Assembly (NCBI GenBank): GCA_964511065.1
Contig: CAZEEG010000002.1
Location: forward strand, 1 to 64,000
Direction: 5' to 3'
Source: CALBRZ01 sp964511065
Lineage (GTDB): Bacteria; Planctomycetota; Planctomycetia; Pirellulales; S012-138
DNA length: 64,000 nt
Below, one piece after another: positions 45,980-55,587 of this stretch (positions are counted from its first letter, which is position 1; the number at the start of each line of letters is the position of its first letter). A model generated the notes under the pieces. It had not been told where the DNA came from and searched no databases. It saw only the letters and a program-made list of their open reading frames with translations. Made by a program: the position numbers and the translations under genes.

Positions 45980-47173
45980 TTAACCGGCCTTGCGGATCGG
46001 TTCGGCCGGGGATTGGCGATCATCGGCCGCACTGGACCGGCGACCTTCGATCACGGCGCGCACCAGTGCCGGCAGTTCTTCATCGAAGCGCGCCTTGCCG
46101 AACCGTTCAGCTTGCGCCCGGGCCATGTGAGGGCAGAACATGCGGCGGTGCCGCTCCACCCACTGCATTGCGTCCACCAGCGACTCGACTGTCTGCTCGG
46201 CAAAGAACCGGCCCGTCCCAGCGGCGACCTCGCTTGCCGGCAGCACCGTCTCGGTTGCTCCGCCCGCCCCGTACGCAACCACCGGAGCGCCGCATGCCTG
46301 AGCTTCCAGCGGCACGATGCCAAAGTCCTCGCAACCGGGAAACAACAACGCCCGGCAACATTGCAGGTATTGGCGAATCACCTCGTTGGGCTGCCAGCCA
46401 AGAAATCGCACGTTGGCCCCCCGTGCCAGCCGCTTGAGCCGCGCCGTTTCTGGCCCGCTGCCAATCACCACCAGCTTGCGGTCATGCCGGCGGCACGCTT
46501 CAACCGCCAGGTCGACCCGCTTGTACGGCACCAGCGCCGATACCACCAGGTAGAAATCCACCCGAGGGACGTCGTCGGGTTGGTAGAACTCGGTATCGAC
46601 CGGGGGATAGATGATGGTGCTGGTGCGGCCGTAGCAATCGGCAATGCGGTCGGCCACGGTCTGGCTGATCGCCACAAAATGCGTGACGCGATCGGCGGTC
46701 GCCCGATCCCAGTGGCGAATGCGGTCCAACAGGCCATCGCGCAGCAGGGCCAGGGGGTGTAACCGCCGCGGGCCGCGTCGGGCGCCGAAGTAGGCTTCGC
46801 GGAGGTGCCAGGCGTACCGCATCGGCGAAAAACAATAACAAATGTGCGGCACACCCGGCGGTGCCATGGCCCGGCCGGCCACCGCATGGCTGAAGCTCAC
46901 CACGGCATCGAGATGGCTGGGCAACTTCAACCGGGTGATGGCCCCCGGCATCAGCGGCAGCAAATACCGGTAGTACCGCCCCACACCAGGAAAACGCTGC
47001 AGGTAGCTGGTATGGATCGGCCGATTCTCGATCACGGGCGAGGTGCTGCCCCGGCGGTACAGCAACGTATACAGCGGGGCCTGAGGATAAGCGGCAGCGA
47101 GCGACTCCAGGCATTTCTCGCCGCCGCGCATTCCCGTCAGCCAATCGTGAACCAGCGCGATCTTCTCAGCCAT
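45980..47173 (-). CDS. Family GT4 glycosyltransferase
   Basis: A 397-residue GT-B glycosyltransferase that would add a sugar, often mannose, from a nucleotide donor during glycan assembly. It begins IALVHDWLTGMRGGEK, the acceptor-site opening of GT4 enzymes. The second half has VVSALVPYKRVDLAVEA, then VRFLGWQPNEV and PGCEDFGIVPLEAQACGAPVVA, the donor-binding E-x7-E. The protein is soluble or peripheral. The C-terminus is polar. No other polysaccharide genes adjoin, but the cluster at 12475-17153 is also glycan-like. Confidence 0.9.
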   Translation of the reverse strand: MAEKIALVHDWLTGMRGGEKCLESLAAAYPQAPLYTLLYRRGSTSPVIENRPIHTSYLQRFPGVGRYYRYLLPLMPGAITRLKLPSHLDAVVSFSHAVAGRAMAPPGVPHICYCFSPMRYAWHLREAYFGARRGPRRLHPLALLRDGLLDRIRHWDRATADRVTHFVAISQTVADRIADCYGRTSTIIYPPVDTEFYQPDDVPRVDFYLVVSALVPYKRVDLAVEACRRHDRKLVVIGSGPETARLKRLARGANVRFLGWQPNEVIRQYLQCCRALLFPGCEDFGIVPLEAQACGAPVVAYGAGGATETVLPASEVAAGTGRFFAEQTVESLVDAMQWVERHRRMFCPHMARAQAERFGKARFDEELPALVRAVIEGRRSSAADDRQSPAEPIRKAG

Positions 47174-47331
47174 GACGAACTCGCATACGAGCGATGACCG
47201 CCGGTGGGGCCGGCCGCGCAGCGCTAGCCGGCCCGGCGCTCACACCGAGGATGGTGAAGGACACCCGGCAGAGCCGCATCCCTGCCTATGCGCGCCCCAG
47301 CCGCAATGCGCTGAACGATCCAACCACGCTC

Positions 47332-47622
47332 CTAGCGCGGTTGGGACGGCGTTGCAGCGGCTTTGCGAGAAGGCCGATAGAAGCCGACCCCTTCCAGGGC
47401 CTTGTATACTTCTTCCAGCGTCTTTTCGCCGAAGTTCGAAATCGAGAGCAAATCTTCGCGGCGGCAGTTGAGCAGATCGCGTACGGTAAAGATGCCGCGT
47501 TCTTCCAGACAGTTGGTGGTCCGCACCGAGAGGCCGATTTCCGCCGTGCTCATTTCGAGCCGCTGTTGCAGGCTCCTGGCTTCCCCTTCGGCCTGATTGA
47601 GACGGATACGTGTACGGGCCAT
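47332..47622 (-). CDS. Stand-alone RNA polymerase alpha-subunit C-terminal-domain protein
   Basis: A 96-residue protein whose residues about 27-82 are an RNA polymerase alpha-CTD: LSVRTTNCLEERGIFTVRDLL...SNFGEKTLEEVYKAL. The DNA-contact residues of E. coli alpha-CTD (R265, N268, G296, K298) have counterparts R34, N37, G65 and K67, so UP-element contact is plausible. There is no alpha N-terminal domain in the gene. A strong AAGGAGGG ribosome site precedes the ATG at 47622, although the frame opens much further upstream. A promoter at 47702-47729 serves it alone. Small free alpha-CTD proteins are known in planctomycete genomes; their partner is not established. Confidence 0.87.
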   Translation of the reverse strand: MARTRIRLNQAEGEARSLQQRLEMSTAEIGLSVRTTNCLEERGIFTVRDLLNCRREDLLSISNFGEKTLEEVYKALEGVGFYRPSRKAAATPSQPR

Positions 47623-48335
47623 CCCAGTACCCTCCTTGGCAATGATGGTGACGGATTGGAAAGATGCTGTCGCGAAATCTTCTTCACACAGCGTTGGAAG
47701 CAGTATAGCAATCTTGCTCTGAATACCAAGCACCTCGCGACGCCAAAACCGCGACCACGCTAGCATTGATAGCACAGCGCGAAAGCACACCATTATGTGA
47801 CATTCATGTCTGCTCCCATTACGAATGTGGGTTTCATTGCTTGGGGGGTACGAATAGCGATCGCTTTCCTATGGGCTGCTTCTGCCCGAATTGATTGATG
47901 GTTGCACTGCCAATGTCCACTTGCCGAACGAGCGACGCCCGACGGCTTCCGTTTTCGGGCGCAACTGGCCGCATTTCGGAGGGCTAGCTAGAAATTGAGC
48001 GGATACGAGCGGCGTAGTAGTCAATCGGGGGCTCTTCGCATGGTTCGCACGTGCTGGTTGGGCCTTCACGACCAGCCTTCAATTCCGCTTGCCGCCGTCA
48101 TGCCTGCGGCCTTCTCCAGCAAGTGCGTCAGTCTGACGGTATGGCGGCTAATCCCCGCGATCGGGCCTGCACTGCTCTATCGTCGCCCAGGGAACTTTGT
48201 CACAATCCGCACGCCGGTGAACGCGGCCCCCGCACCGCTGTTGCCGGTATCGCGCGTGTTGTCCTACCGACCCGCAACGTGGAACGTTGCCGATGCCGCG
48301 TGAGGTTCCCGTCCCGCACGGAAAAGGAGTTCTCG
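47623..48335. other. Divergent intergenic region
   Basis: 713 bases. It carries the alpha-CTD promoter at its left. To its right lies the AAGGAG site of the exported Cys-rich gene. Nothing else is supported; frames covering the right part are extensions of that gene without signal peptide. Confidence 0.45.
47702..47729 (-). promoter_or_regulatory. Promoter of the alpha-CTD gene
   Basis: On the minus strand TTGGTA (47729-47724), 16-bp spacer, TATACT (47707-47702). Leader about 75 nt. Confidence 0.6.
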
Positions 48336-51215
48336 ATGCGAACGATACTTTGCTTGGCCGTTTTCCTGGTGACGCCGCAAGCGGTCCACGGTGAGCCGGG
48401 CCCTTCCCCCACGGGGCCGCCGATTGCGCCGCCCCTTCCCAGGCTAAAGGTCGTGGAATCGGGGCCGCAGTTGATCCCGCCCTTACCGGACGGCCGCTCC
48501 GAAGATGCCCTGACCGCTGAAGGCCCAGCGGTACCGGCCCCCATCCGGCAGGCCCAGTTGCCGCAGGCGGCACCCAGCCGCGCGGTGCCAATCGGCGCGG
48601 CTGCGACAAGTCGCTCGGCGGTGCGCCGGGCCGAGCACCTCGAACCGGCCCGGCTTGTGAACCCTGGCCGCGGTGAAGCAGCCGAGCAGAAGCCGACGTG
48701 CGGTTGGTCCAAGCTGCTTGGTTTCGACCACTGTGAATCTTCCTGCAATGATGACTCTGCCTGCTGCTGCGGCCTCGACTGGAAGCAGTGGTGCCTGGCC
48801 CGCGTGGCAGCGCTACTTGGCCACTGCGACGACACGCAGCAGGTTGCTTCCCTGGTTAGCAATCCATGCGACTGCACGAGCGATTGCCGCTGCGGTTCCA
48901 AGTGCCGGTGTTCGTCGGAGAACCGCTGCCAGGAAAATTGCCGCTGCGGCGGATCGGCGACCAACCCGCACGGTACGCACACCGGCGCCATGGCACAACA
49001 GGCGTCGCCTGAAGCCCTCCCGCCTTGCGGCAGTTTCTGCCATGTGCGAACCCCAGGTGGAAACTACTTCGGCCGGTTGCGCAGCATGACGAGCCAATGG
49101 GTTATCCTGCACGACGAGATCGAGGACGCCTGCCACTGGATTCCTCGTTCGAGCATGAGTTGCCTGAGCACCTATACCGAAAGTCCTGAAGAAGCGGTGG
49201 AGGAATCGGGCGAACCACTGGATGCTGTTACGGTGCTCATCCCTCCTCCGTGTGAAGGCGGCAACTGCGCTTCGCAGTCCGCGGTGCGTCAAGCCAGGGC
49301 AGGCAGCCAGCCGCTGCCAAGTCCGCAACCGCTGCCGCTGAGCGGCAAAGTGGTCTACAGCGGCGGTTCCAGACATGCCTATTGCGATGACGATTGCCAG
49401 TTCGGCCCGGGGGAACACGTGACGATTGAGGTCCCCAAGGGCATGCGACTGTTCACGCTGGGTTTCCCTTGGCAATGCGTGATGCATCTTGAGCCCGGCG
49501 ACCACCTCGATCTGATCGCGGTCCTGACGGTGCAAACCGCCACGGGCCATCCCCAGGTAGTTTCACGGACTTTCGCGCAGAACGTTCAAGTGGCCGATAT
49601 CCAAGCTGCCGAAGGCGAGGGAGCGTTGGCGCTGTTGCTGACGCCCGACCAGTGCAACCTGGCGGTGGTCGCAGCGCAAAGCGGAGAAATCATCTTCAGC
49701 AAGCGCAATCCCCAGGACGATGACACCACGGCCAACCCCCAGGCGGCCACGCTGCGGCGATTGTTGGGTTCCGCCATCGACGAATTGGAAGACAGCGACC
49801 GCACGCCCATCACCATCATGTCGGTACCTCACGGCATGCGGCCGATGGCCGGCATGCTGGCTCCGGCGCCGCTGGCCATGCCTGCCCCGGGTATGTGGGC
49901 TCCGCCCGCTGGTATGGTCCCGGGTCATTGCGGCCCGGCACACTTGGGCGGCCATCCTGCTGCCCCGGAGTATAGGGATCCGCCGAGTGTGCCACCGTTT
50001 GCGGCCGTTCCGCACCCGATGCTTCCGCCTGGCATGTATCGCACCCCAGAGGCTCCGTTTTATGGGCCGGCGATGCCGACTTTCGCCCCGGGAGCAGAGG
50101 CGCCGCCTTCGCCGGAATCTTCACCCTATGAGCCGGTTGCACCGCCGTACCTGGAACCCGATCGCGCTTCGGCACCCGCGATCAGGCCTCCCAGGTCGGT
50201 ACATGTGCCCAAGCGACTCCTTGGGCGCCCCTCGGCACGGGATGAAGCAAAGCAGGAACCGCAACAGGACGAACCGGCCCCGACGTTTGAACCGTCTGAG
50301 CCGGAGCAAATCCGCCCACTCAAAACGTCGCAGGCTTTACCAGCGGGGCAGGTGATCCGAACGCTGGGCTTTGCCAGCCCGGTCCCGCCTCCCACGCAGA
50401 CCGCGGCCGCGCATGATGGAACCGCACAGCCATCTGGTACCGTGAAGCAAGACGGTAGTGTTCAGCAGGCGGTTGCCGTGACCAACCGTACCAACGTGCT
50501 GCCGGCCCCGCCCGATGTCTTCCGTTTACAGTGTTCGTTCGACGCGCAGCGAGGCAGCGAGCGGAAGCCGCTCGGGCAGCCAACCGTCGTCACCGTTCAT
50601 GACGCCACCGTGACGTTTGGTGACCACGAATTCAAATTTCGTGTCGAAAACTCCGGACCCAAGCACGTGCAGCTTACGTTCAGCGACCCGCGCGGGCAGT
50701 TGCAAGTGCTGCGGGCACGCGAAGGCGAGGCCGTCACGTTGCCCTGGCAAAGTGACAAGGCCGATCAGCGCGGCGACGTCCGCGTGATCGTAACCCGCTT
50801 GCCGCAGCAAGCCGGGGCCGTCACTACGGCATCGTTCGAGGAACCGGCAGCGGATGCGAGCGACTACGAAGTTCGCGTGTATCCGGCGGCTCATTTGCTG
50901 ACGCCGCAGCGGCCTGCGGCGCCGCTGCTTGCCCGGTCGCTGTACGCCCGAGGATTGCTGGACGATGTTCCTCGGTCCACGGACGAAGCCCACGCTTCGC
51001 TGCTCAACCTGGTACGCGCGGTGGAGCCTGCCTCGTGGCACCCCCTGGGCGAAGGCCAGGTGCGGTACTCGCCCGAGTCGATGAGCCTGGTGATTTGGCA
51101 AGCGCCGGAGAACCACGCGCGGATCGCCGAGTTGTTTGAGCAACTTCGGAAGCAGGACGCCACCAAGGCCAACGCATCCGTACCGCAAAGCAGTCGCCGC
51201 ACGGCTGAGCAATAA
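48336..51215 (+). CDS. Exported Cys-rich protein with RcpC/CpaB-like domain
   Basis: A 959-residue exported protein. The signal is MRTILCLAVFLVTPQAVHG; AAGGAG 7 nt upstream supports 48336. Residues 120-210 hold about 17 Cys in CxC and CxxxC patterns. Residues about 360-470 resemble the RcpC domain of Flp-pilus CpaB proteins: VTIEVPKGMRLFTL, HLEPGDHLDLIAVL, FAQNVQVADIQAAEGE, LALLLTPDQCNLAVVA. The middle is Pro/Met/Ala-rich (about 490-700). Residues about 842-945 match the planctomycete secretin-like pattern: DYEVRVYPAAHLL and VRYSPESMSLVIWQAPENHARI. A hairpin ends the gene. No pilus genes are nearby, so a pilus role is only suggested by domain likeness. Confidence 0.75.
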   Translation: MRTILCLAVFLVTPQAVHGEPGPSPTGPPIAPPLPRLKVVESGPQLIPPLPDGRSEDALTAEGPAVPAPIRQAQLPQAAPSRAVPIGAAATSRSAVRRAEHLEPARLVNPGRGEAAEQKPTCGWSKLLGFDHCESSCNDDSACCCGLDWKQWCLARVAALLGHCDDTQQVASLVSNPCDCTSDCRCGSKCRCSSENRCQENCRCGGSATNPHGTHTGAMAQQASPEALPPCGSFCHVRTPGGNYFGRLRSMTSQWVILHDEIEDACHWIPRSSMSCLSTYTESPEEAVEESGEPLDAVTVLIPPPCEGGNCASQSAVRQARAGSQPLPSPQPLPLSGKVVYSGGSRHAYCDDDCQFGPGEHVTIEVPKGMRLFTLGFPWQCVMHLEPGDHLDLIAVLTVQTATGHPQVVSRTFAQNVQVADIQAAEGEGALALLLTPDQCNLAVVAAQSGEIIFSKRNPQDDDTTANPQAATLRRLLGSAIDELEDSDRTPITIMSVPHGMRPMAGMLAPAPLAMPAPGMWAPPAGMVPGHCGPAHLGGHPAAPEYRDPPSVPPFAAVPHPMLPPGMYRTPEAPFYGPAMPTFAPGAEAPPSPESSPYEPVAPPYLEPDRASAPAIRPPRSVHVPKRLLGRPSARDEAKQEPQQDEPAPTFEPSEPEQIRPLKTSQALPAGQVIRTLGFASPVPPPTQTAAAHDGTAQPSGTVKQDGSVQQAVAVTNRTNVLPAPPDVFRLQCSFDAQRGSERKPLGQPTVVTVHDATVTFGDHEFKFRVENSGPKHVQLTFSDPRGQLQVLRAREGEAVTLPWQSDKADQRGDVRVIVTRLPQQAGAVTTASFEEPAADASDYEVRVYPAAHLLTPQRPAAPLLARSLYARGLLDDVPRSTDEAHASLLNLVRAVEPASWHPLGEGQVRYSPESMSLVIWQAPENHARIAELFEQLRKQDATKANASVPQSSRRTAEQ

Positions 51216-51259
51216 GCCCCCCCACGGCGACAATCTGAACGGCATACCATAGCCACATG

Positions 51260-51297
51260 AGCCCGGCTCGCTACCGTTGGCGGGCCGGGCTTTATCA
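51260..51297 (+). terminator. Hairpin downstream of the Cys-rich gene
   Basis: AGCCCGGC (51260-51267) pairs with GCCGGGCT (51284-51291), extended by CGC/GCG near the loop, followed by TTATCAT. It lies 45 nt past the stop. Confidence 0.6.
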
Positions 51298-51438
51298 TAT
51301 AAACTGGCGTTCATGTGGGACTTGATTCGTTTTGTCGTCGATTCGCGGCACCGCCGATGGCAGCTCGGCAGGAACCCATCGCGTAGTGCCGCTGATTGCT
51401 GCCGCGATCGCGTCGAGGGCGATCGTTTGCTGTCGGGG

Positions 51439-52845
51439 ATGCTTCCCGACCGCCGCGAAGTGCTTCGCCTGGGCACCTTCGCAGGGCTGAGTTGGGGACT
51501 ATCGGCGCTGGGCCGCGGCAGCGCGGCCAACGCCTCGCCGGCGACGGGCGTGCCGGGTTTCGGCCGCGCCAAATCGGTGATTCTGGTATTTACCAACGGC
51601 GGCCAGAGTCATATCGACACCTGGGATCCCAAGCCCCACGCTCCCGAGCAGGTCCGCGGAGCCTTCGGAACCATCTCCACGGCGGTGCCGGGCACCACGG
51701 TCTGCGAGCACCTTCCGCAAATGGCGGCCTTGGCCGATCGTTATGCAATGGTTCGCAGTGTCTCGCACGACGATCTCGACCACGGCTCTGCGGTGTACCT
51801 GGCATTGAGCGGGCAGTTCCACCCGCGCAAGTCGTCCAACCCGCCGCCACGGCCTGAGGATTTTCCCACCTACGGGTCGATCCTGCAGCGCGTTCGACCG
51901 GCCGAGCGGTTCCCTTACACGGCCATTCATGTGAACGGCCCGGCAATGGTGCCAAAATACGCCGCGCCGGGGCAATCGGGGGGCTTTCTCGGCCGCGACT
52001 TTGATCCGTTGTTGATCGGCGACGTATCGGCCGGGGCGGTTTCGGCACTCCCGAGTCTTGACCCGCGGCCCGACGTCCCAGAAGTTCGCCTGCAACAACG
52101 ACAACGGTTGCTGGAAAGCATCGATTCGGCCGTCCGGCAGTGGGAACATTACGAGGGCCCCGCAGCCGCCGCGCTCAAGTATCGCCAGGCATTTGAAGTG
52201 CTGGCCTCGCCCAAGTGCCGGCAGGCATTCGACCTCTCGCAAGAGCCCAACTCGCTGCGCGACCGCTACGGGCGTTACCGTTCTGGCCAGGCCTGCCTGC
52301 TGGCCCGGCGGTTAGTTGAAGCGGGCGTGCCGTGGATCACGGTGATGTTCAATCACACCAACCGCGGCCAGGACATAGCACCGGACGACGCCGAGCAATG
52401 GGGCTGGGACACCCACAACGATATTTTTGTCGCCCTGCAGAAGCACCTGTTACCGCGATTCGACCAGAGCGTTTCCGCGCTGCTTACCGATCTTGAAGAC
52501 CGTGGGCTGCTCGATGAAACCCTAGTGGTGATTATGGGCGAGTTCGGCCGGGCACCGCTGGTGGCGCTCGAACGCAACTTCGCCGGCAGCTCGCCGGGCC
52601 GAAAGCATTGGGCGGCAGCGTACTCCATCCTGCTGGCGGGTGCGGGCATCCAGCCTGGCCTGGTGTACGGCAAGACCGATCGCCTGGGAGGCCACGTGGT
52701 CGAAGGGCTGGTTCAGCCCGGCGACGTCGCGGCCACCATGTTCTCGGCCCTGGGCATCGACGCGGCACAGCATTACCGCGATTCACTGGGCCGCCCGTTC
52801 CCCATCGCATCCGGCAAGCCCATCGTCGGCCTGTATCGTTCCTGA
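51439..52845 (+). CDS. DUF1501 family protein with twin-arginine-like leader
   Basis: A 468-residue exported protein of the DUF1501 family, related to the sulfatase/alkaline-phosphatase fold and highly multiplied in planctomycetes. It starts MLPDRREVLRLGTFAGLSWG, an RR-containing Tat-like signal. Family marks are VILVFTNGGQSHIDTWDPKPHAPE, DDLDHGSAVYLALSGQFHP, WGWDTHNDIF and VIMGEFGRAP followed by GRKHW. The start is uncertain: an ATG at 51313 gives 42 more residues, but the signal then begins too far in. Neither has a strong ribosome site. Probably periplasmic; activity unknown. The region before it carries a TATAAA box at 51298-51303. Confidence 0.83.
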   Translation: MLPDRREVLRLGTFAGLSWGLSALGRGSAANASPATGVPGFGRAKSVILVFTNGGQSHIDTWDPKPHAPEQVRGAFGTISTAVPGTTVCEHLPQMAALADRYAMVRSVSHDDLDHGSAVYLALSGQFHPRKSSNPPPRPEDFPTYGSILQRVRPAERFPYTAIHVNGPAMVPKYAAPGQSGGFLGRDFDPLLIGDVSAGAVSALPSLDPRPDVPEVRLQQRQRLLESIDSAVRQWEHYEGPAAAALKYRQAFEVLASPKCRQAFDLSQEPNSLRDRYGRYRSGQACLLARRLVEAGVPWITVMFNHTNRGQDIAPDDAEQWGWDTHNDIFVALQKHLLPRFDQSVSALLTDLEDRGLLDETLVVIMGEFGRAPLVALERNFAGSSPGRKHWAAAYSILLAGAGIQPGLVYGKTDRLGGHVVEGLVQPGDVAATMFSALGIDAAQHYRDSLGRPFPIASGKPIVGLYRS

Positions 52846-53258
52846 CAGCCCGGCCACATGATTTGCCCTGCTGTCAATCTTAGCGGCTGCGAGCCTGTGA
52901 CACTCCTGCCAGAGGGCGCCCCACCGGCGGCAGAAACCAATGTCCCCGGGCCGTTAGTGTTGCCGTGGATTGCACGCTGGCGCTGGCTTGTTCTGCGGCG
53001 TCGCCATCGGCCCCCCTGAGGAATTAAATCGTGCCGTTGCCGTTGGCCAGGTAGCGCTCGGTAGGATTGAAGGAAGTTCCACGGATGGGACCCTACCGGT
53101 GAGCGAGTGGGAAGGGAACATCGAAACCCGCTCTCGGTTGGGCCGTGGGGGGCAGTTCAGGGGTAGCCGCAGGTTGCCTAGGGGGTAGGCTATCTACAGG
53201 TTAAATGATACGCTTGCAGCGTACATGGAATGGACATTGTTCGTTACGGATATCCGCC
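52846..53258. other. Spacer before the NtrC-type regulator
   Basis: 413 bases. TGACAGC (52843-52849) and GCTGTCA (52870-52876) form a perfect inverted repeat with a 20-nt loop at the end of the DUF1501 gene, without a T-run. No gene is supported and no sigma-54 (GG-N10-GC) promoter was found. Confidence 0.4.
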
Positions 53259-54701
53259 ATGTCAGGGATGCCAACGCTGCTCGTCATCGACGACGAACCC
53301 AACATTCTGCTGTGCTTCCGCAGAGCCTTTCGCGATGAACGTCTCCAGGTGTTCACCGCCGAGACAGCCCGGGAAGGCGTCGAAGTGGCACAAGCCCAAC
53401 GGCCCGATGTGGCCATTGTCGATTTGTGCCTGCCCGATGGTTCAGGGCTCGACGTATTTCGCGCCTTGCGGCGGCAGGATCCCAACTGCCTGGTGATCAT
53501 CATCACCGCCCACGGCAGCACCGAGACGGCAATCCAGGCAACCAAGGAGGGTGCTTTTGATTATCTGCTCAAGCCGCTCGAGGTTCCGGTAGTGCGCGAA
53601 ACCGTGGCCTCGGCCTTGGGCATCCGCAACATGATGAATTCGCCCGGCGAGGCCGTGTTGAACTCCGCCGGCCAGAATGGCAGCGATATCCTGATTGGCC
53701 GCTCGCCCGCCATGCAGGCGGTTTACAAGGCGATCGGCCGAGCGGCACCGCAGAATGTGAACGTGCTGATCCTGGGCGAAAGCGGTACCGGCAAGGAACT
53801 GGTGGCCCGCTCCATTCATCAGCACAGCCGCCGGGCCGGCGAAACCTTTCTGGCCGTCAATTGCGCGGCAATCCCCGAAACCCTGCTGGAAAGCGAACTG
53901 TTTGGGCACGAGCAGGGTGCTTTCACCGGGGCCGATCGGCGGCGTGCCGGCAAGTTTGAACAGTGCCACGGAGGGACACTGTTTCTCGATGAAATCGGCG
54001 AACTTTCCCTGGCCACGCAGGCCAAGCTGCTGCGCGTGCTGCAGGACCGCAGCTTTCAGCCGCTGGGCAGCACGGAAACCATCTGTGCCGATGTTCGCAT
54101 CGTGGCTGCCACCAACCGCGACCTGGATGGCATGATTCGCGATGGCCGGTTCCGGCCCGACCTGTATTTCCGCCTGGCCGACTTCAGCATCGACCTGCCG
54201 CCGCTGCGCGAGCGGCCTGAAGACTTGCCCGAGCTGGTGCAGTACCTCCTGCGGCGACTCAACGCCGAACTGGCGACGGACATCACCCACGTTCACGATG
54301 AAGCGATGCTCGCCCTGAGCCGGTATCCGTGGCCGGGCAATGTCCGCGAGCTTCAGAACACACTGCGCACGAGCATGCTCCACGCCACGGGGCCCGTCCT
54401 GCTACCCCAGTTTCTGCCCAGCCGAATCACCGAAGGCGCACAGCACAGCTTCGACGCAAGCGGCCAGGGCGGCGACGACTTCCGCCGCCTGTTGCTGAAC
54501 CTGCTGGAACACGGCGAACAGGGGGTGTACCACGTGCTGGTCGATCGGCTCGACCGCCTGGTGCTCGATGTGTTGCATCAGCAAACCGGCGGCAATCAGG
54601 TGCAGATGAGCCGCATCCTGGGCATCACGCGCAACACCCTGCGGGCCAAGCTCCGCGCGGCCGGCATGCTGCCGCGGTTAGCCGAAAGCCGGCGAAGCTA
54701 G
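53259..54701 (+). CDS. NtrC-family sigma-54-dependent response regulator
   Basis: A 480-residue transcription activator. An N-terminal receiver domain carries DDE (11-13), the phospho-acceptor D55 in IVDLCLPDGSG and the LLKPLE switch Lys. A sigma-54 AAA+ domain follows with Walker A GESGTGKE, GAFTGA loop, Walker B GGTLFLDEIGEL, the sensor R in RVLQDRSFQPLGS and PWPGNVRELQN. A Fis-type helix-turn-helix ends the protein (GGNQVQMSRILGITRNTLRAKL). It would activate sigma-54 promoters when phosphorylated by a histidine kinase; no kinase gene is in the window. The ATG at 53259 fits the receiver start; the frame opens at 53205. Confidence 0.92.
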   Translation: MSGMPTLLVIDDEPNILLCFRRAFRDERLQVFTAETAREGVEVAQAQRPDVAIVDLCLPDGSGLDVFRALRRQDPNCLVIIITAHGSTETAIQATKEGAFDYLLKPLEVPVVRETVASALGIRNMMNSPGEAVLNSAGQNGSDILIGRSPAMQAVYKAIGRAAPQNVNVLILGESGTGKELVARSIHQHSRRAGETFLAVNCAAIPETLLESELFGHEQGAFTGADRRRAGKFEQCHGGTLFLDEIGELSLATQAKLLRVLQDRSFQPLGSTETICADVRIVAATNRDLDGMIRDGRFRPDLYFRLADFSIDLPPLRERPEDLPELVQYLLRRLNAELATDITHVHDEAMLALSRYPWPGNVRELQNTLRTSMLHATGPVLLPQFLPSRITEGAQHSFDASGQGGDDFRRLLLNLLEHGEQGVYHVLVDRLDRLVLDVLHQQTGGNQVQMSRILGITRNTLRAKLRAAGMLPRLAESRRS

Positions 54702-54775
54702 CGGGCCGCCAGTTATGGAATCCAGTTATTGGGCGCAGCCACTGCCGCCTGACACCTCCGCGTCTCGATCCCCGT

Positions 54776-55213
54776 TTAAGGGGCATCGGCCCAATAGTCG
54801 AAGACCACCACTTTTTCGCGGCGATCCTTCACCACGTCCACGTAATGTTGATGGGCAGGGTGAACGAGGTAAGCATCGCGGCCCTTCTCGTCGCGAAACG
54901 TCACCGTGAAGCAATGGGTCAATCCCTCGGATTTTCCTTCCGGGCTGACGTTGGTGCCGTGCTCAAACCCGATGATCGTGTCGATCTTCGAAGGCAGAGC
55001 GGCAAACGTATCGACGACCTCCTGAATCTGCTCCTTCGGCAGGCCGTCTTTGAACTTGTACATCACCAGGTGCCGCAGCACCTTTTGCGGGGCGGCCGGT
55101 TTCTTGGCCGCGGCCTGGGATTGGGTGTCTCCCCCGCTGCTCGAGCCACTCATCGTCACCGCCGTTGCCAACAGAACCAGCCCCAATATGCAAAGCAAAC
55201 TTCCCACACGCAT
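54776..55213 (-). CDS. Exported Dabb (stress-responsive A/B barrel) protein
   Basis: A 145-residue protein with an N-terminal hydrophobic signal or anchor (MRVGSLLCILGLVLLATAVT) followed by a Ser/Gly/Gln/Ala-rich linker and a C-terminal Dabb domain of about 95 residues: LRHLVMYKFKDGLPKEQIQEV, GLTHCFTVTFRDEKGRDAYLVHPAHQHYV, then VVVFDYWADAP. Dabb domains form small dimeric ferredoxin-like barrels of diverse function. An AAGGAG site precedes the ATG at 55213. It converges with the regulator gene (74-bp gap). Confidence 0.85.
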   Translation of the reverse strand: MRVGSLLCILGLVLLATAVTMSGSSSGGDTQSQAAAKKPAAPQKVLRHLVMYKFKDGLPKEQIQEVVDTFAALPSKIDTIIGFEHGTNVSPEGKSEGLTHCFTVTFRDEKGRDAYLVHPAHQHYVDVVKDRREKVVVFDYWADAP

Positions 55214-55461
55214 CGGTTGCAAACTCCTTCTGGGAGCAGATGGTTGAAATCGTGCCGCGCGTTCAATGCGCAGCAGTGGCCTCCCAGAGTACTCTGTATC
55301 CAGCCGACGGAACAACCGCGAAAGGGTGGCCAATTCGTCCCCCGCGCCAGCACTCCCGCGCTGGTGCGATTGCCAGCGCAGCGGCCGCTGCTACTACGGC
55401 CACGAAACATGCCAGCCAGGGTTTGTTCCGGCCCCCCTCGGCCAAAGCATCTCCTGCCGAT

Positions 55462-55587
55462 TCAGCCCGGCAGGTCGAGTCGAATCATACGCCACACTTC
55501 CCAGCCGAGGTAGATTGCAACGGCCACAGCAAAACCAGCGATAAGCACAACGATAATCCCTGTTAAGGTCGTGCGACCGCGGAGCAT
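55462..55587 (-). CDS. Small single-membrane-segment protein (41 aa)
   Basis: A short frame, MLRGRTTLTG followed by IIVVLIAGFAVAVAIYLGWE and a basic/polar tail VWRMIRLDLPG. One strongly hydrophobic helix with arginines on both sides is typical of real small membrane proteins. The 32 bp at its 5' part (55544-55575) is repeated at 55617-55648, where the same opening encodes MSHRRKTLAGIVVVL in a different frame relation before diverging. It may be a surviving small gene with a duplicated front end, or the remnant of a slightly longer one. No strong ribosome site; not matched to a named family. Confidence 0.4.
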   Translation of the reverse strand: MLRGRTTLTGIIVVLIAGFAVAVAIYLGWEVWRMIRLDLPG

